A program made the position numbers and the translations under genes. From Sphingomonadales bacterium EhC05 (GTDB lineage Bacteria > Pseudomonadota > Alphaproteobacteria > Sphingomonadales > Sphingomonadaceae), in assembly GCA_001650955.1 (NCBI GenBank), contig LXYP01000020.1, positions 62,001-126,000 on the forward strand: DNA of 64,000 nucleotides, given 5' to 3'. This document shows positions 44,028 through 51,580 of this stretch, one piece after another (position 1 is the first letter of the stretch; each line of letters opens with the position of its first letter). Below the pieces are notes generated by a model, which did no database searches, had not been told where the DNA came from, and was given only the letters and a program-made list of their open reading frames with translations.

Positions 44028-44567
44028 ATGCACCCAACAGATTCCTTCCAAACTACTTCAGCCTATCGATTTACAATCGGCGATGTAACCTGTGACATTT
44101 CTCAGGGCACAATCTTAAGGGATGACAGCCTAATTCAACTCGAACCTCGGTTATGCGGAGTTTTGGCGCTTCTCGTGCAGCGTGGTCGAACGATAATTAC
44201 TCGAGACGAATTCCTAGAAACCATCTGGGATAGCGAAGGTTCTGATGAGGCGCTGACTCAGGCGATTTCACGCTTGCGGAAAATACTGGGCGATAACGCA
44301 TTGATCGAAACAGTACCCCGAATAGGATATCGACTCGCTTTGGCGCCGCAGCTTGCCGCGACCAATGGCAAGATTCGACCACTGGCTAAAGAGAAGGGAG
44401 CATTGAATTGGTCCTACCTGCATATGATCTATATCGGCACCCTTTTGTTGGTGGGAGCCACAGCCTTTTGGCTGGGGACACGTAACAATTTCGAACAGGA
44501 ATCGCAGTTCGATCTGGAAATCGAGCAAGGGCCCGATTTTGAGTTTCACAAAATCCCTGAGGGGTAA
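44028..44567 (+). CDS. ToxR/CadC-like membrane-anchored winged-helix regulator
   Basis: 179 residues from ATG 44028 (a GTG at 43983 is possible). An OmpR-type winged helix occupies about residues 14-105 (LEPRLCGVLALLVQRGRTIITRDEFLETIW, then ETVPRIGYRL). A membrane helix follows at about 131-150 (MIYIGTLLLVGATAFWLG) and a tail of only about 28 residues lies outside. This matches a one-component transmembrane activator, but with almost no sensory domain. Divergent from the serine hydrolase, its likely target. Confidence 0.82.
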   Translation: MHPTDSFQTTSAYRFTIGDVTCDISQGTILRDDSLIQLEPRLCGVLALLVQRGRTIITRDEFLETIWDSEGSDEALTQAISRLRKILGDNALIETVPRIGYRLALAPQLAATNGKIRPLAKEKGALNWSYLHMIYIGTLLLVGATAFWLGTRNNFEQESQFDLEIEQGPDFEFHKIPEG

Positions 44568-44660
44568 CCTCATTCTATACCGAGATAATTTTCGGTGTTT
44601 GCGACACAAATAGAAGTACAAATGCTCCTAATCCAATCGGTTTGATTTCTGTATGATAAC

Positions 44661-44729
44661 ATCCGCGTTTGCGCGTAAAGCAGAGACTAGCGCAGTGACT
44701 GCTTGATCCTGCGATTTCAACCAGTAGAT
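44661..44729. repeat. Accessory-region element, decayed copy G plus TGCGATTTCAACC motif
   Basis: ATCCGCGTTTGCGCGTAAAG then CAGAGACTAG resembles the right half of copy A. It is followed at 44710 by TGCGATTTCAACCAGTAGAT, a degenerate form of the short palindrome seen in copies C and D. It marks the right limit of the accessory region. Confidence 0.5.
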
Positions 44730-44795
44730 AAAAGGACTTGGAACAGCGCGAAAACATCTTTCCTACATATAACCATATCGGTTATTAATATTTAT

Positions 44796-45467
44796 ATGGC
44801 TAACCAGAAATATCCGTTCACCGACGCGCGAGGCATCTCGCCCGCCACCTCAAAAACACAAGTCCCCGCTGCCCCGGGCGGTGACAAGCCGCTCGACGCC
44901 CATGGTCATGATCCGGATGATTATGACTGGATAGCGGTCCCGCGCCGCCGCCGGGCGGATGGCTGGACGCCGGAGAAGCAGCGCGCATTTATTGAGACAT
45001 TGGCGGATAGCGGTTCGGTTGTCGGTGCGGCACGGGCGGTGGGACTGAGCAAGCAGAGCGCTTATGCGCTGCGCCGGTCAAAGGGCGCGGAGGGCTTTGC
45101 CGCCGCATGGGATGCGGCCATTGGCCAGGCTTCGCGGCTGCTCGCCGATGTGGCCTTCGATCGCGCGCTCAACGGCAGCGAACAGCATGTTATCGATAAG
45201 GAGGGCAATCATATTTACACCCATATGAAGACCAACGACCGGTTGCTGATGTTTCTGCTCCGCGCCCATCAGCCGCACCTCTATGGCCGGGGCGCCGAGC
45301 GGATCAGGTCGATGGATCAAGCCGGCAGGGACGGCGGCTGCGAAGTTGCTGATGCGATTGAGAAATTGGTGCCCGCCGTTCCGGAAAACCCCGAAAAGAT
45401 GCTGGACCAAGGACGGGAGCAATCGGAAGATGATCCTTCAATCGAACTCCCGGACGACGGAAAATAG
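44796..45467 (+). CDS. HTH-containing protein of unknown function (sphingomonad conserved type)
   Basis: 223 residues from ATG 44796; no ribosome site is obvious. After a Pro-rich start, PRRRRADGWTPEKQRAFIETLADSGSVVGAARAVGLSKQSAYALRR forms a Myb-like/HTH module reminiscent of phage small terminases. The C-terminal part (DVAFDRALNGSEQHVIDKEGN, TNDRLLMFLLRAHQPHLYG) fits no family I recognise. GC-rich codon use returns here after the accessory region. DNA binding is likely; the role is unknown. Confidence 0.7.
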   Translation: MANQKYPFTDARGISPATSKTQVPAAPGGDKPLDAHGHDPDDYDWIAVPRRRRADGWTPEKQRAFIETLADSGSVVGAARAVGLSKQSAYALRRSKGAEGFAAAWDAAIGQASRLLADVAFDRALNGSEQHVIDKEGNHIYTHMKTNDRLLMFLLRAHQPHLYGRGAERIRSMDQAGRDGGCEVADAIEKLVPAVPENPEKMLDQGREQSEDDPSIELPDDGK

Positions 45468-45713
45468 ATGTTCGGGAAAGTGACTTTAATAATCTTCCCG
45501 AGGCAAGTACCGGCCGAACAATTGATTTATGATCACTCTATCATGGATCAGGTGAGCGGCCTTTATCCCCGAAGCTGATTTCCAGATGAACAAGATCAAC
45601 GGTTCACGACAAATTGAGACAATAAAGGCGGAATCTGACAAATTCTTGCGACGAGTAGGTGAGATAACGGTTTTCGACGCCGCAGTTGGCGCCGCTTACA
45701 AGAGGAGTTTATG

Positions 45714-46160
45714 ATGAAAAAGATTCTGATGATATTGGCAGCTTCAACCATGGTCGCCACGCCGATGATCGCGACACCGGCTCAGGCCGCCAGCCATAAG
45801 ACGGTGAAGAAATCCGTGAACCAGACGCAGGGCCAGCGCGAAGTGCAAAAGGTCCAAAAGACGGTGAGCCGCAACAATGGCAAGCGGGTGGTGACGAAAA
45901 CGACTACGACCCAAACCACCCACGGCAGTCGGTATAATGGCCAGCGCTATGCGGTTGTGACCCACAAAACTTGGGGCAAGGGCCAGCGTTTTGACCGTCG
46001 CTATGCAACAAATTACCGGGTGATCAACAATCCTAGCGATTACCGGTTGGCTCATGCGCCGCGCGATTACCAATGGGTTCGGTCAGGCAATGATGCGGTG
46101 CTGATCGCGATCAGCAGCGGAATTATCGGCGCGGTAATCGGCAATGCCATAGCGCGTTAG
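45714..46160 (+). CDS. RcnB-like periplasmic protein
   Basis: 148 residues from ATG 45714 (AGGAG at proper spacing; an ATG 3 bp upstream is too close). Signal peptide about 1-25, then a basic, Gln/Thr-rich region, and a C-terminal domain ending in NPSDYRLAHAPRDYQWVRSGNDAVLIAISSGIIGAVI, the RcnB signature. RcnB modulates nickel/cobalt efflux in E. coli; sphingomonads carry many paralogues. Monocistronic with a downstream terminator. Confidence 0.87.
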   Translation: MKKILMILAASTMVATPMIATPAQAASHKTVKKSVNQTQGQREVQKVQKTVSRNNGKRVVTKTTTTQTTHGSRYNGQRYAVVTHKTWGKGQRFDRRYATNYRVINNPSDYRLAHAPRDYQWVRSGNDAVLIAISSGIIGAVIGNAIAR

Positions 46161-46186
46161 AATCGACCGCCTGGCTGAAAGCAGAC

Positions 46187-46212
46187 GCCCCCGGTGAAGG
46201 TCAGGGGCTTTT
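46187..46212 (+). terminator. Probable terminator after the RcnB-like gene
   Basis: GCCCC at 46187-46191 pairs with GGGGC at 46204-46208, followed by TTTT. The stem is short, 5 bp, so moderate confidence. Confidence 0.55.
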
Positions 46213-46235
46213 GCTATTGGGCCAAGTCGATTTGC

Positions 46236-46440
46236 CCGTTCTTGACGGTCCGGCCACCGTCGACCGGAATGATCGCGCCGGTCAGAAAACTTGCTGACGG
46301 CAGCAGGCAGGACAGGGTCTATGGACGACCTCGTCCGGGATCGCATAGCGGCACAGGGGAACCCGGCGCCTGGCGTAGATCGTCTTATGTTCTTCAGAAA
46401 TCGCGTCGGTGATCCCGTTGCGGATATGGTAGGGCCAGAT
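46236..46440 (-). pseudogene. Decayed duplicate of the SDR gene 3' end
   Basis: Nucleotides are clearly homologous to the last about 200 bp of the intact SDR gene at 47384-48169 (for example CCGTCGACCGGAATGATCGC in both, and the segment encoding ITDAISEEHKTIYA). Small indels break the frame (around 46318) and the 5' two thirds of the gene are missing. It appears to be the relic of a local duplication about 1.15 kb away in the same orientation. Confidence 0.85.
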
Positions 46441-46603
46441 GCCATGGCCGATAATGTCAAACCAGGCTTTGAGGCTGACCATGGGAAATAGCCAGAATCG
46501 GCGGTTCCTTGGTGGCAATTTGGTCAACTTTGGGCGGAGCCGTCAAGGCACAGCGTGCGCAATGGCGGCAGCAAATGCGCACCACCCCAGCACCATCTCG
46601 GCA

Positions 46604-46674
46604 CCGTTCGGGCTGAGCTTGTCGAAGCCAGTTGCTAGCCTGACCACGCCCTTCGACAGGCTCAGGACGAACGG
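46604..46674. repeat. Dispersed palindromic repeat (CTGAGCTTGTCGAAG type), copy 4
   Basis: Arms CCGTTCGGGCTGAGCTTGTC and GACAGGCTCAGGACGAACGG, inverted. The arms are identical to copy 1 at 22366. Located between the pseudogene and the GST gene stop. Confidence 0.9.
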
Positions 46675-46693
46675 TGGGGTAGTTCGTCGGATT

Positions 46694-47371
46694 CTAGAAG
46701 GAGAATACCATCGTCTCGCGGCCGTCTTTGGCCATGGCGCTCTGATAGGATGGTGTCGCTTCCATCTGGTCAATCCAGCGCAGGCTATTTGGGCGGCTTG
46801 CGTCGATAAATCCCTTTTGCTTGGCTGATGCCATGCAGTAGCTCATGGTAATATCGGCAGCGGTCAGGTCGTCTCCGGCCAGCCACTTATGCTCGGCCAG
46901 ATCATGTTCAAGCCGATCGAGGATCGTCTTCATGCGCGGCTGCACCAGCATCTGGTTTGCCTGACCCAGTGCCGCGCTGATGATCGGACGCACAAAGAAG
47001 GGCGAGCGCTTTTGGAGCACCGTAAAAATGCCGTCCATGAACTGCATAGGCATCATGCTGCCGACACCGGCATGGAACCAGAACAGATAGTCGGCGCGGA
47101 CCGGACTGTCTTTCGCGGGGCGCAATGGACTGTCCGGATATTGATCGAGGATATAGTCGATCACCGCGTTGCTTTCGGCCAGCACCAGGCCCTTGTCATC
47201 GGTTATCACCGGCGCGGTGCCGAGCGGCGACAGGGCTTTATATTCGGGCGGCGCCAGATTGGACGTGGGATCGCGATTGTAAAGCTTGAGCTCATAGGGC
47301 TCGCCGATTTCCTCGAGCAGCCAGAGAATGCGGAAGCTTTGCGAATATTCCAGATGGTGCAGACTAATCAT
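46694..47371 (-). CDS. Glutathione S-transferase family protein
   Basis: 225 residues. An N-terminal thioredoxin-like domain (SLHHLEYSQSFRILWLLEEIGEPYEL, and the Glu-Ser pair in GLVLAESNAVIDYIL) is followed by an all-helical C-terminal domain (WLAGDDLTAADITMSY). It may detoxify electrophilic intermediates or catalyse a specific isomerisation or cleavage. Last gene of the operon with the SDR and nitronate monooxygenase (12-bp gap). Confidence 0.9.
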   Translation of the reverse strand: MISLHHLEYSQSFRILWLLEEIGEPYELKLYNRDPTSNLAPPEYKALSPLGTAPVITDDKGLVLAESNAVIDYILDQYPDSPLRPAKDSPVRADYLFWFHAGVGSMMPMQFMDGIFTVLQKRSPFFVRPIISAALGQANQMLVQPRMKTILDRLEHDLAEHKWLAGDDLTAADITMSYCMASAKQKGFIDASRPNSLRWIDQMEATPSYQSAMAKDGRETMVFSF

Positions 47372-47383
47372 CAGTTGGTTCCT

Positions 47384-48169
47384 TCAGGCGTTTTTGACGG
47401 TCAGACCGCCGTCGACCGGAATGATCGCGCCGGTGAGAAAGCTTGCAGCCGGCAGCACGCAGGAGAGGGTCATATGGGCGACCTCTTCCGGAATCGCATA
47501 GCGGCGCAGCGGCACCCGGCGTTTGGCGTAAATTGTCTTATGCTCTTCGGAAATTGCATCGGTAATCCCGGTGCGGATCGGGCCGGGACAGATGCAGTTG
47601 ACCGTGATGCCCTCGCGCCCGAGATCGACGGCGAGGCCCTTGGTCAGGCCGATCACGCCATGTTTGGCCGCGACATAGGGGCTGTTGCCCGGCGAGGCGC
47701 CCAGACCTTCGGTCGACGCAATATTGACGATCCGGGGATGTTCGGCCGCTTTGAGATGAGGGAGAGCGGCGCGGATCATCCGCTGGTGGGCAGTGAGCAT
47801 GACCGACAGGCTGGGTTCCCAGCTCTGTTCGTAGCTTTCCTGAGAGATATCCGCCGGAATCGCAAAGCCGGCATTGTTGACCAGAATATCAATCGCGCCA
47901 AATTCCTCGGCAATATCGGCCACAGTGGCGCGGATCGCTTCGGCATCGCTGACATCCAGCGCCCAGGCTTTGGCCGAGCCGCTATATCCGGCGGCGGCGA
48001 TCTCTGCGACCACCGCGTCGCAGCGGGCCTGATCGAGATCGGTCACCGCAACATGCGCGCCTTCCGCGGCGAACAGATGCGCGGTGGCGCGGCCCATGCC
48101 GCTGGCCGCTCCGGTGACAATGGCAGATTTGCCGGCAATGGAGCGACTGAGCGGTTGATAGGGCAACAT
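47384..48169 (-). CDS. SDR-family oxidoreductase
   Basis: 261 residues from ATG 48169; the frame is open upstream but inside the neighbouring gene. Cofactor motif TGAASGMGRA, NNAG, catalytic Tyr-x3-Lys in YVAAKHG, and a typical C-terminus TGAIIPVDGGL. Two bp separate it from the nitronate monooxygenase stop. A truncated duplicate lies at 46236-46440. Substrate unknown. Confidence 0.87.
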   Translation of the reverse strand: MLPYQPLSRSIAGKSAIVTGAASGMGRATAHLFAAEGAHVAVTDLDQARCDAVVAEIAAAGYSGSAKAWALDVSDAEAIRATVADIAEEFGAIDILVNNAGFAIPADISQESYEQSWEPSLSVMLTAHQRMIRAALPHLKAAEHPRIVNIASTEGLGASPGNSPYVAAKHGVIGLTKGLAVDLGREGITVNCICPGPIRTGITDAISEEHKTIYAKRRVPLRRYAIPEEVAHMTLSCVLPAASFLTGAIIPVDGGLTVKNA

Positions 48170-48171
48170 GA

Positions 48172-49149
48172 TCAGGCCGCCATGAAGCCTTTGAGGCGAC
48201 CGTTGATGATCTCGTCCGCTTCGGCCATGATCCGGTCGATCAGCACCTGGCAGGTCGGGATATCGTTGATCAGGCCTGCGACCATGCCGCAACTCCACGC
48301 GCCGACATCCATGTCGCCTTCGAGCATGATCTTGGGATAGACGCCCGCGACCTGTTCGATGACATCGGTAAATTGCAGGTCGGCGCCTTTTTCTTTCTCG
48401 ATTTCGAGCAGCCGTTCAACCGCGGGGTTGTTGAGGACCCGCTCGGTGTTGCGCAAGGGCCGCATGACAAGACGGGTGTCGAGTTCGCTGGCCGCGACAA
48501 TCGCGTCTTTGACATTCTGGTGGACCGGCGCTTCCTCGGTGGCGATGAAGCGGGTGCCCATGTTCATGCCTTCTGCGCCCATCGCCAGCGAGGCGACGAG
48601 GCTGCGTCCGTCGGCCTGGCCGCCGGAGGATACGAAGGGAATGTCGAGTACATCAGCAGCCCGGGGCAGCAGGATCATGTTCGGGATATCATCTTCGCCG
48701 GGATGGCCGCCGCATTCGAAACCGTCGACCGAAACCGCATCACAGCCAATGCTTTGCGCTTTCAGCGCGTGGCGCACCGCGGTGCATTTGTGGATCACCT
48801 TGATGCCCGCTGCGTGCAGCGCAGGCAGGACCTGGACCGGATTGTTGCCGGCGGTCTCGACAACTTTGACGCCGCCTTCGATGATCGCCTTGACCATGCC
48901 TTCATAATCGGGCGAATTGACGACCGGGAGGAAGGTCAGGTTCACGCCAAAGGGCTTGTCGGTCATCTCGCGGCATTTCGCGATTTCATCCGCCAGTGCC
49001 GCCGCCGAAGGCTGGGTCAGCGCGGTAATGATACCCAGGCCACCAGCGTTGGAAACCGCTGCTGCCAGTTCCGCAAAGCCGACATAGTGCATGCCGCCTT
49101 GAATGATCGGATGCTCGATGCCGAAAAGTTCGGTGATACGTGTTTTCAT
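48172..49149 (-). CDS. Nitronate monooxygenase (NMO/2-nitropropane dioxygenase family)
   Basis: 325 residues. FMN-binding barrel with IEHPIIQGGMHYVG at the start, GVKVVETAGNNP, and the catalytic H149 in GFECGGHPGED. Members oxidise nitronates, but several in actinobacteria and sphingomonads sit in steroid or terpenoid clusters with unknown substrates. First gene of the NMO-SDR-GST operon; an operator-like site lies 113 bp upstream. Confidence 0.88.
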   Translation of the reverse strand: MKTRITELFGIEHPIIQGGMHYVGFAELAAAVSNAGGLGIITALTQPSAAALADEIAKCREMTDKPFGVNLTFLPVVNSPDYEGMVKAIIEGGVKVVETAGNNPVQVLPALHAAGIKVIHKCTAVRHALKAQSIGCDAVSVDGFECGGHPGEDDIPNMILLPRAADVLDIPFVSSGGQADGRSLVASLAMGAEGMNMGTRFIATEEAPVHQNVKDAIVAASELDTRLVMRPLRNTERVLNNPAVERLLEIEKEKGADLQFTDVIEQVAGVYPKIMLEGDMDVGAWSCGMVAGLINDIPTCQVLIDRIMAEADEIINGRLKGFMAA

Positions 49150-49173
49150 GAGATTGCTTTCCTCTTTCCGTCA

Positions 49174-49191
49174 TTCCAGCGACAACTGGAA
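49174..49191. repeat. Small palindrome (TTCCAG / CTGGAA) upstream of the NMO gene
   Basis: TTCCAGCGACAACTGGAA within GTCATTCCAGCGACAACTGG. It resembles the widespread TCATTCCAGCG type of intergenic repeat in sphingomonads. A single, short copy in this window. Confidence 0.5.
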
Positions 49192-49261
49192 TCTCCTAAG
49201 CTTTAGCGCGCACCCGGACTGATATTCTGCGTTTGATCAGATAAGGGCGGTGCCAGAATCA

Positions 49262-49279
49262 TTTAATCGGGCGATTAAC
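49262..49279. promoter_or_regulatory. 18-bp operator-like palindrome, site 3
   Basis: TTTAATCGGGCGATTAAC fits TTTAAYCGNNYRNTTAAM; the inner 7 bp arms (TTAATCG / CGATTAA) are perfectly inverted. It overlaps the stop codon of the acyl-CoA dehydrogenase gene and precedes the NMO operon. Confidence 0.6.
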
Positions 49280-50318
49280 TAGCAACCTGCCAGCCGCCCG
49301 TCCAGTCACCAGTGGTCACGCCTTGCCAGATTTGATCTGGCGATGTCGCGGCCAGCTCCTCGCCGAGCTGTTTCGACCAGTGATGTTCATTGCCCAGCGC
49401 ATCGCGCCATGCCCAGAGTCGCCGGGTATAATGGTGGAGATCATATTCCTGCGTATAGCCCATCGCGCCATGGACCTGGTGGAATGGCACCGTCACCGCT
49501 TCGACGCTATGGCTGATCTGAACCTTGGCAATGACCGCTTCATGCCAGGCCTTCTCGGGATTGTCCCGGTGCAGGATCATCGCGCTGGCGGCCTGTGTCG
49601 CGGCCATGGTCGCGGCGGCGCTTTCGGATGCGGCCACTGCGAGTTGATGCTGGATCGCCTGAAATTTCGACAGCGGGCGGCCAAATTGTTCGCGCTGGGA
49701 GACATAGTCGATCGACAGGTTGAGCGCGCGCTCGATCGTCGCTGCCATTTGTACCGCGCGGACAGTCAGGATCAGCGCTTCGAAGGCGCGCCGAGACAGG
49801 TTGGTCTTGGCCGACTGTTCTGCGACATGACCCGAAAAGACAAATTGGGTCATTCCGTCCGGTGACAATGCTTCTTCGGCAGAGCGGACCGCTTCGCGAT
49901 TGTCAAACAGCGACACTTCCTGATGCGCCGCGTCGAACAGGATGATCTTGTCGGCCTGCATGCCAAAGGGAATATCCGCTGCGGGCGTGTGGCCGCTGAG
50001 CGCGAAACTGGCGCTGCCATCCGCAGGGGCGAGACCGGCTTGATCGAGCATCCAATTGGCAATCAATGTTTCGGCAAACGGCACAGGAGCGGCGGCTTGC
50101 GCAGATGCCCAGATTGCACCGAAAATCTCGTCATAGTCCGCGCCAAAGCCACCATTATCTTCGCTGACCCAGGCGACAGGCAGGCCGTTTTCGGTCAGCG
50201 CGTCCCATAGTTCCGCAGGATAGTGACCGGCTTCGGCCTGATGCGGAACCTCGCGACCGCACAGGTCGGTGAATATCTTTGTCGCCGTCTCGGCAACCAT
50301 CGCTTCGGTATTGATCAT
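49275..50318 (-). CDS. Acyl-CoA dehydrogenase (small partner of second pair)
   Basis: 347 residues from ATG 50318, whose A is the last base of the upstream gene's TGA stop. The frame extends upstream but only inside that gene. C-terminal signatures REQFGRPLSKFQAIQHQLA and HQVHGAMGYTQEYDLHHYTRRL are recognisable; the N-terminal half is divergent. Together with the adjacent full-length dehydrogenase it looks like the beta subunit of a heteromeric enzyme. Confidence 0.88.
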   Translation of the reverse strand: MINTEAMVAETATKIFTDLCGREVPHQAEAGHYPAELWDALTENGLPVAWVSEDNGGFGADYDEIFGAIWASAQAAAPVPFAETLIANWMLDQAGLAPADGSASFALSGHTPAADIPFGMQADKIILFDAAHQEVSLFDNREAVRSAEEALSPDGMTQFVFSGHVAEQSAKTNLSRRAFEALILTVRAVQMAATIERALNLSIDYVSQREQFGRPLSKFQAIQHQLAVAASESAAATMAATQAASAMILHRDNPEKAWHEAVIAKVQISHSVEAVTVPFHQVHGAMGYTQEYDLHHYTRRLWAWRDALGNEHHWSKQLGEELAATSPDQIWQGVTTGDWTGGWQVAS

Positions 50319-51472
50319 CAGCGTAGTCCCAATTGCCGTGCAGTAATCCCGCGCATCACTTCGGTGGTGCCACCCCGCAGCGTATTGGGCGGAGAGCGTA
50401 ATATGCCGATATTCATGATCCGTCGCATGTCCGGGCTCCATTCTTCGGCCGGCAAATCGACCAGCAGCGCGCGGACTTGCTGGGTCAGATCATTTTCCAG
50501 TCGGTTGCCGAGATCCTTGACCAGCGCAGCTTCGGTCTCCGGCGACACGCCATCGCGGAGCAGATTGGCGATGCCCCATGACATGCCCCGCAGCGTCCGC
50601 AAATTGGCGATCAGCTTGCCGAGTCGGGCTTGCGAATCGGAACCCATTTTGCCGCTTAGTTGCCAGAGCGCAGTTTCGAGAGTGATGTAGCTTGAGAGAA
50701 AACGTTCCGGTCCGGAGCGTTCCATCGCGAGTTCTCCGGTCACCTGTTTCCAGCCACCACCCTCTTCGCCGAGCAAGCAGTCGTCCGGGACGATCACATC
50801 CTCGAAATAGACTTCGTTGAAATGGGCGTCACCGGACAAGTCGACAATTGGTTTGACGGTCACGCCGGGCAGGCTAAGGTCGACCATGATCTGCGACAGA
50901 CCGACATGGCGATTGCGGCCATCGGCAGGAGAGGTGCGCAAAATCGCGACCATATAATGCGACATATGCGCGCCCGAGGACCAGATTTTCAGGCCGTTTA
51001 TTTTCCAGCCGCCGTCGACTTTTTCGGCCTTGGTTTTGACATTGGCGAGATCGGAACCGGCGCCCGGTTCGCTCAGCCCGATCGCAAAATAGCATTGTCC
51101 GGCCGCAATCCGCGGGAGAATGTCGAGCTTCTGCTCCTCGGTGCCATGTTCGAGCAGCATTGGCGCATGCTGGCGGTCCGCAATCCAGTGCGCGGCGACC
51201 GGCGCACCCGCGCGCAGGGTTTCCTCGGTGACGATATAGCGCTCCAAGGCGGTCTTGTCGTGACCACCATATTGCGAGCTCCAAGTCAGTCCGATCCAGC
51301 CGCGCTGGCCCATTTTCTTCGAAAATTCTGGATCCGCGCTGGCCATCCAGCATTCCGGCTCCGGTCGGAAATTGCCGGCCTCACGCTCCTCTTTGAGGAA
51401 CGTCTGCAATTCGGTGCGCAACTCCTCGAGAGCAGGATCGGGTTGAACGACGGTGAAATTAAAACGCTGCAT
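50318..51472 (-). CDS. Acyl-CoA dehydrogenase (large partner of second pair)
   Basis: 384 residues from ATG 51472 (AGAGG upstream; the TTG just before it is not preferred). Conserved FAD and substrate segments AIGLSEPGAGSDLANVKT and WKINGLKIWSSGA, and C-terminal RGGTTEVMRGITARQLGL. First gene of a two-gene operon with the small partner, translationally coupled. Oxidises an acyl-CoA to the enoyl-CoA; the paired layout is known for enzymes acting on bulky ring or side-chain CoA esters. Confidence 0.92.
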   Translation of the reverse strand: MQRFNFTVVQPDPALEELRTELQTFLKEEREAGNFRPEPECWMASADPEFSKKMGQRGWIGLTWSSQYGGHDKTALERYIVTEETLRAGAPVAAHWIADRQHAPMLLEHGTEEQKLDILPRIAAGQCYFAIGLSEPGAGSDLANVKTKAEKVDGGWKINGLKIWSSGAHMSHYMVAILRTSPADGRNRHVGLSQIMVDLSLPGVTVKPIVDLSGDAHFNEVYFEDVIVPDDCLLGEEGGGWKQVTGELAMERSGPERFLSSYITLETALWQLSGKMGSDSQARLGKLIANLRTLRGMSWGIANLLRDGVSPETEAALVKDLGNRLENDLTQQVRALLVDLPAEEWSPDMRRIMNIGILRSPPNTLRGGTTEVMRGITARQLGLR

Positions 51473-51580
51473 CAATTTTGCCTCTTATCCTAGCTTTGGT
51501 CGTTTCGAGCCTGTTGCAGGATGATCGCTTAGCCGCATCCCTAGGCTCAGCATGACCGGATGTGCCCTGCACCTTCTCGC

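Noticed and set aside
33849-44729. Interpretation of the accessory region as a classical integron cassette array
   Set aside because: The repeat ends (TAATGTCC / GGACATTA) do not match attC core sites, genes face both directions with own promoters and regulators, and no integrase is seen.
46889-48340. 483-residue plus-strand open frame spanning three minus-strand genes
   Set aside because: Covers GST, SDR and NMO genes on the opposite strand; GC-rich codon structure leaves long shadow frames. No domain is visible in it.
51521-51537. Sixth operator-like palindrome upstream of the second acyl-CoA dehydrogenase pair
   Set aside because: GATGATCGCTTAGC keeps only part of the motif; too many mismatches to count it as a site.
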